DNA of 51,863 nucleotides, taken from Rhizobiaceae bacterium (GTDB taxonomy: Bacteria > Pseudomonadota > Alphaproteobacteria > Rhizobiales > Rhizobiaceae). The first letter of the stretch is position 1. Each line of letters opens with the position of its first letter. Positions 51,330-51,863 of this stretch are shown piece by piece. The position numbers and the translations under genes are program-made. The notes beneath the pieces are model-generated. The model made no database searches. It was not told the DNA's origin and saw only the letters and a program-made list of their open reading frames with translations. Location of the stretch: assembly GCA_029212415.1 (NCBI GenBank), contig JARGOF010000036.1, positions 1 through 51,863 of the forward strand, given 5' to 3'.

Positions 51330-51863
51330 AGCGCTCAATTCGCTGGGTACCGAAAGGACGAAACCTGCGTTCTTTCAGGGCGCACACGCCAATAATCGAT
51401 CAACCCTTTGCACTGCCATCATCCGATTGTGGGCCATCATCCGATTGTGGATCACCAACTGCTTTCCTGCGGTGGCACAGGTCTTGGACGTTGATGTGGT
51501 GATGAATGCACGCCCCGTTCTCTTGAGGTATCGAGCCTGTCTTGCTTTCATTGATTCACTCTGCCAGTTGTTTTTAGTCAGGATCAAGTCGGTTCGCGAA
51601 GCGCGCACCTGAAGGTACGGGCAAACGAAACGACGTAGATAGTGGCGAAAAAACATCTGGCCAGAAGGGTTCGCGACCAGTGGCCGCCCGCTGCGTCACC
51701 CGTTGTGTCTGGCGTCTCGACCGATGCGAGAGCATTGCTCTTTACCGCCTTCCTGACGGATCGACTCACTGGATCACGAACAGAGTGGTTCAATGAAAAC
51801 AAGACAGGCTCTATGGCGTCGTCTCGACAATTGTCGCGGCGACACGGGCAAATGGCGCGTCAG
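51330..51863. other. 534 bases after hemA without a firmly supported gene
   Basis: This end segment holds an 18-base tandem repeat at 51416-51451. Several short frames exist, none convincing. On the minus strand one frame enters from the window edge and ends at 51811 with the peptide DAPFARVAATIVETTP, which could be the C-terminus of a gene outside the window. A second minus-strand frame at 51584-51802 includes a hydrophobic stretch (LLARCFFATIYVVSFA). A plus-strand frame is open from a GTG at 51640 to the edge. I cannot choose among them. Confidence 0.3.
51416..51451. repeat. Two-copy 18-base tandem repeat
   Basis: CCATCATCCGATTGTGGG (51416-51433) is followed at once by the same sequence with a final A (51434-51451). 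The copies differ only at the last base. It lies about 90 bases after the hemA stop, probably outside coding sequence. Slippage would change the copy number; no function is evident. Confidence 0.85.

Noticed and set aside
51416-51451. CRISPR array
   Set aside because: Two copies abut with no spacers.

Overview
The window looks like chromosome from an alphaproteobacterium, most likely order Hyphomicrobiales (rhizobia and relatives). The pointers are a 5-aminolevulinate synthase of the C4 pathway (hemA) behind an FNR/FixK-type box, a tiny basic protein beginning MSKGDNNRGNKEARKPK of a kind I recall from rhizobia, a decayed rhizobial-type intergenic palindrome, and a dense set of ABC and TRAP uptake operons with oxidative catabolic genes. 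I see no tRNA, rRNA, CRISPR array, phage gene or recognisable transposase.

Layout. 0.2-6 kb: diheme cytochrome c; a DMT permease with an APH-fold kinase; a MesD-like core methionine synthase; an IlvD/Edd-type dehydratase, probably for a sugar acid. 6.1-8.5 kb: a Cache-GGDEF-EAL c-di-GMP enzyme. 8.6-10.4 kb: a DUF1772 membrane protein and an NAD(P)-binding reductase, divergent from a TetR regulator across a repeat-rich operator. 10.4-16.1 kb: a copper-handling module (small His/Cys-rich exported protein, small lipoprotein, TolC-like lipoprotein, multicopper oxidase, blue-copper protein, CusF-like chaperone, membrane protein of unknown function) behind a CueR-type promoter, with a truncated, stop-containing copy of its last gene at its front edge. 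16.2-19.5 kb: small housekeeping or unknown genes, MAPEG and SRAP. 19.7-27.5 kb: a TetR-controlled AtuA / acyl-CoA carboxylase / enoyl-CoA hydratase / TIGR03084 operon. 27.5-35.9 kb: nine tightly coupled minus-strand genes: 2OG-Fe(II) oxygenase, alpha/beta hydrolase, NMT1/THI5-type ABC transporter, deaminase and a three-subunit molybdenum hydroxylase. 36-42 kb: a LysR regulator, a VOC protein, and a TRAP transporter operon ending in a second MetE-like enzyme. 42.3-44.4 kb: a PhnA/YjdM protein and a class III adenylate cyclase. 44.4-49.7 kb: a complete Liv-type ABC transporter. 50-51.3 kb: hemA.

How the genes fit together. The nine-gene block is the strongest candidate for an undescribed pathway. 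One transcript appears to carry an importer for a small heterocycle-like substrate, a ring or methyl hydroxylase, a hydrolase, an amine-removing deaminase and a Mo hydroxylase. The substrate is unknown; purines, pyrimidines or related N-heterocycles fit best. The copper module would oxidise and buffer periplasmic copper, but no P-type ATPase, RND pump or cueR gene is present in the window. The AtuA operon matches the carboxylation and hydration steps of branched-chain or isoprenoid acyl-CoA breakdown, but lacks a local acyl-CoA dehydrogenase and lyase. Start sites were chosen by hand from ribosome-binding sites and family knowledge. No database search was possible, so family names rest on motif recognition.
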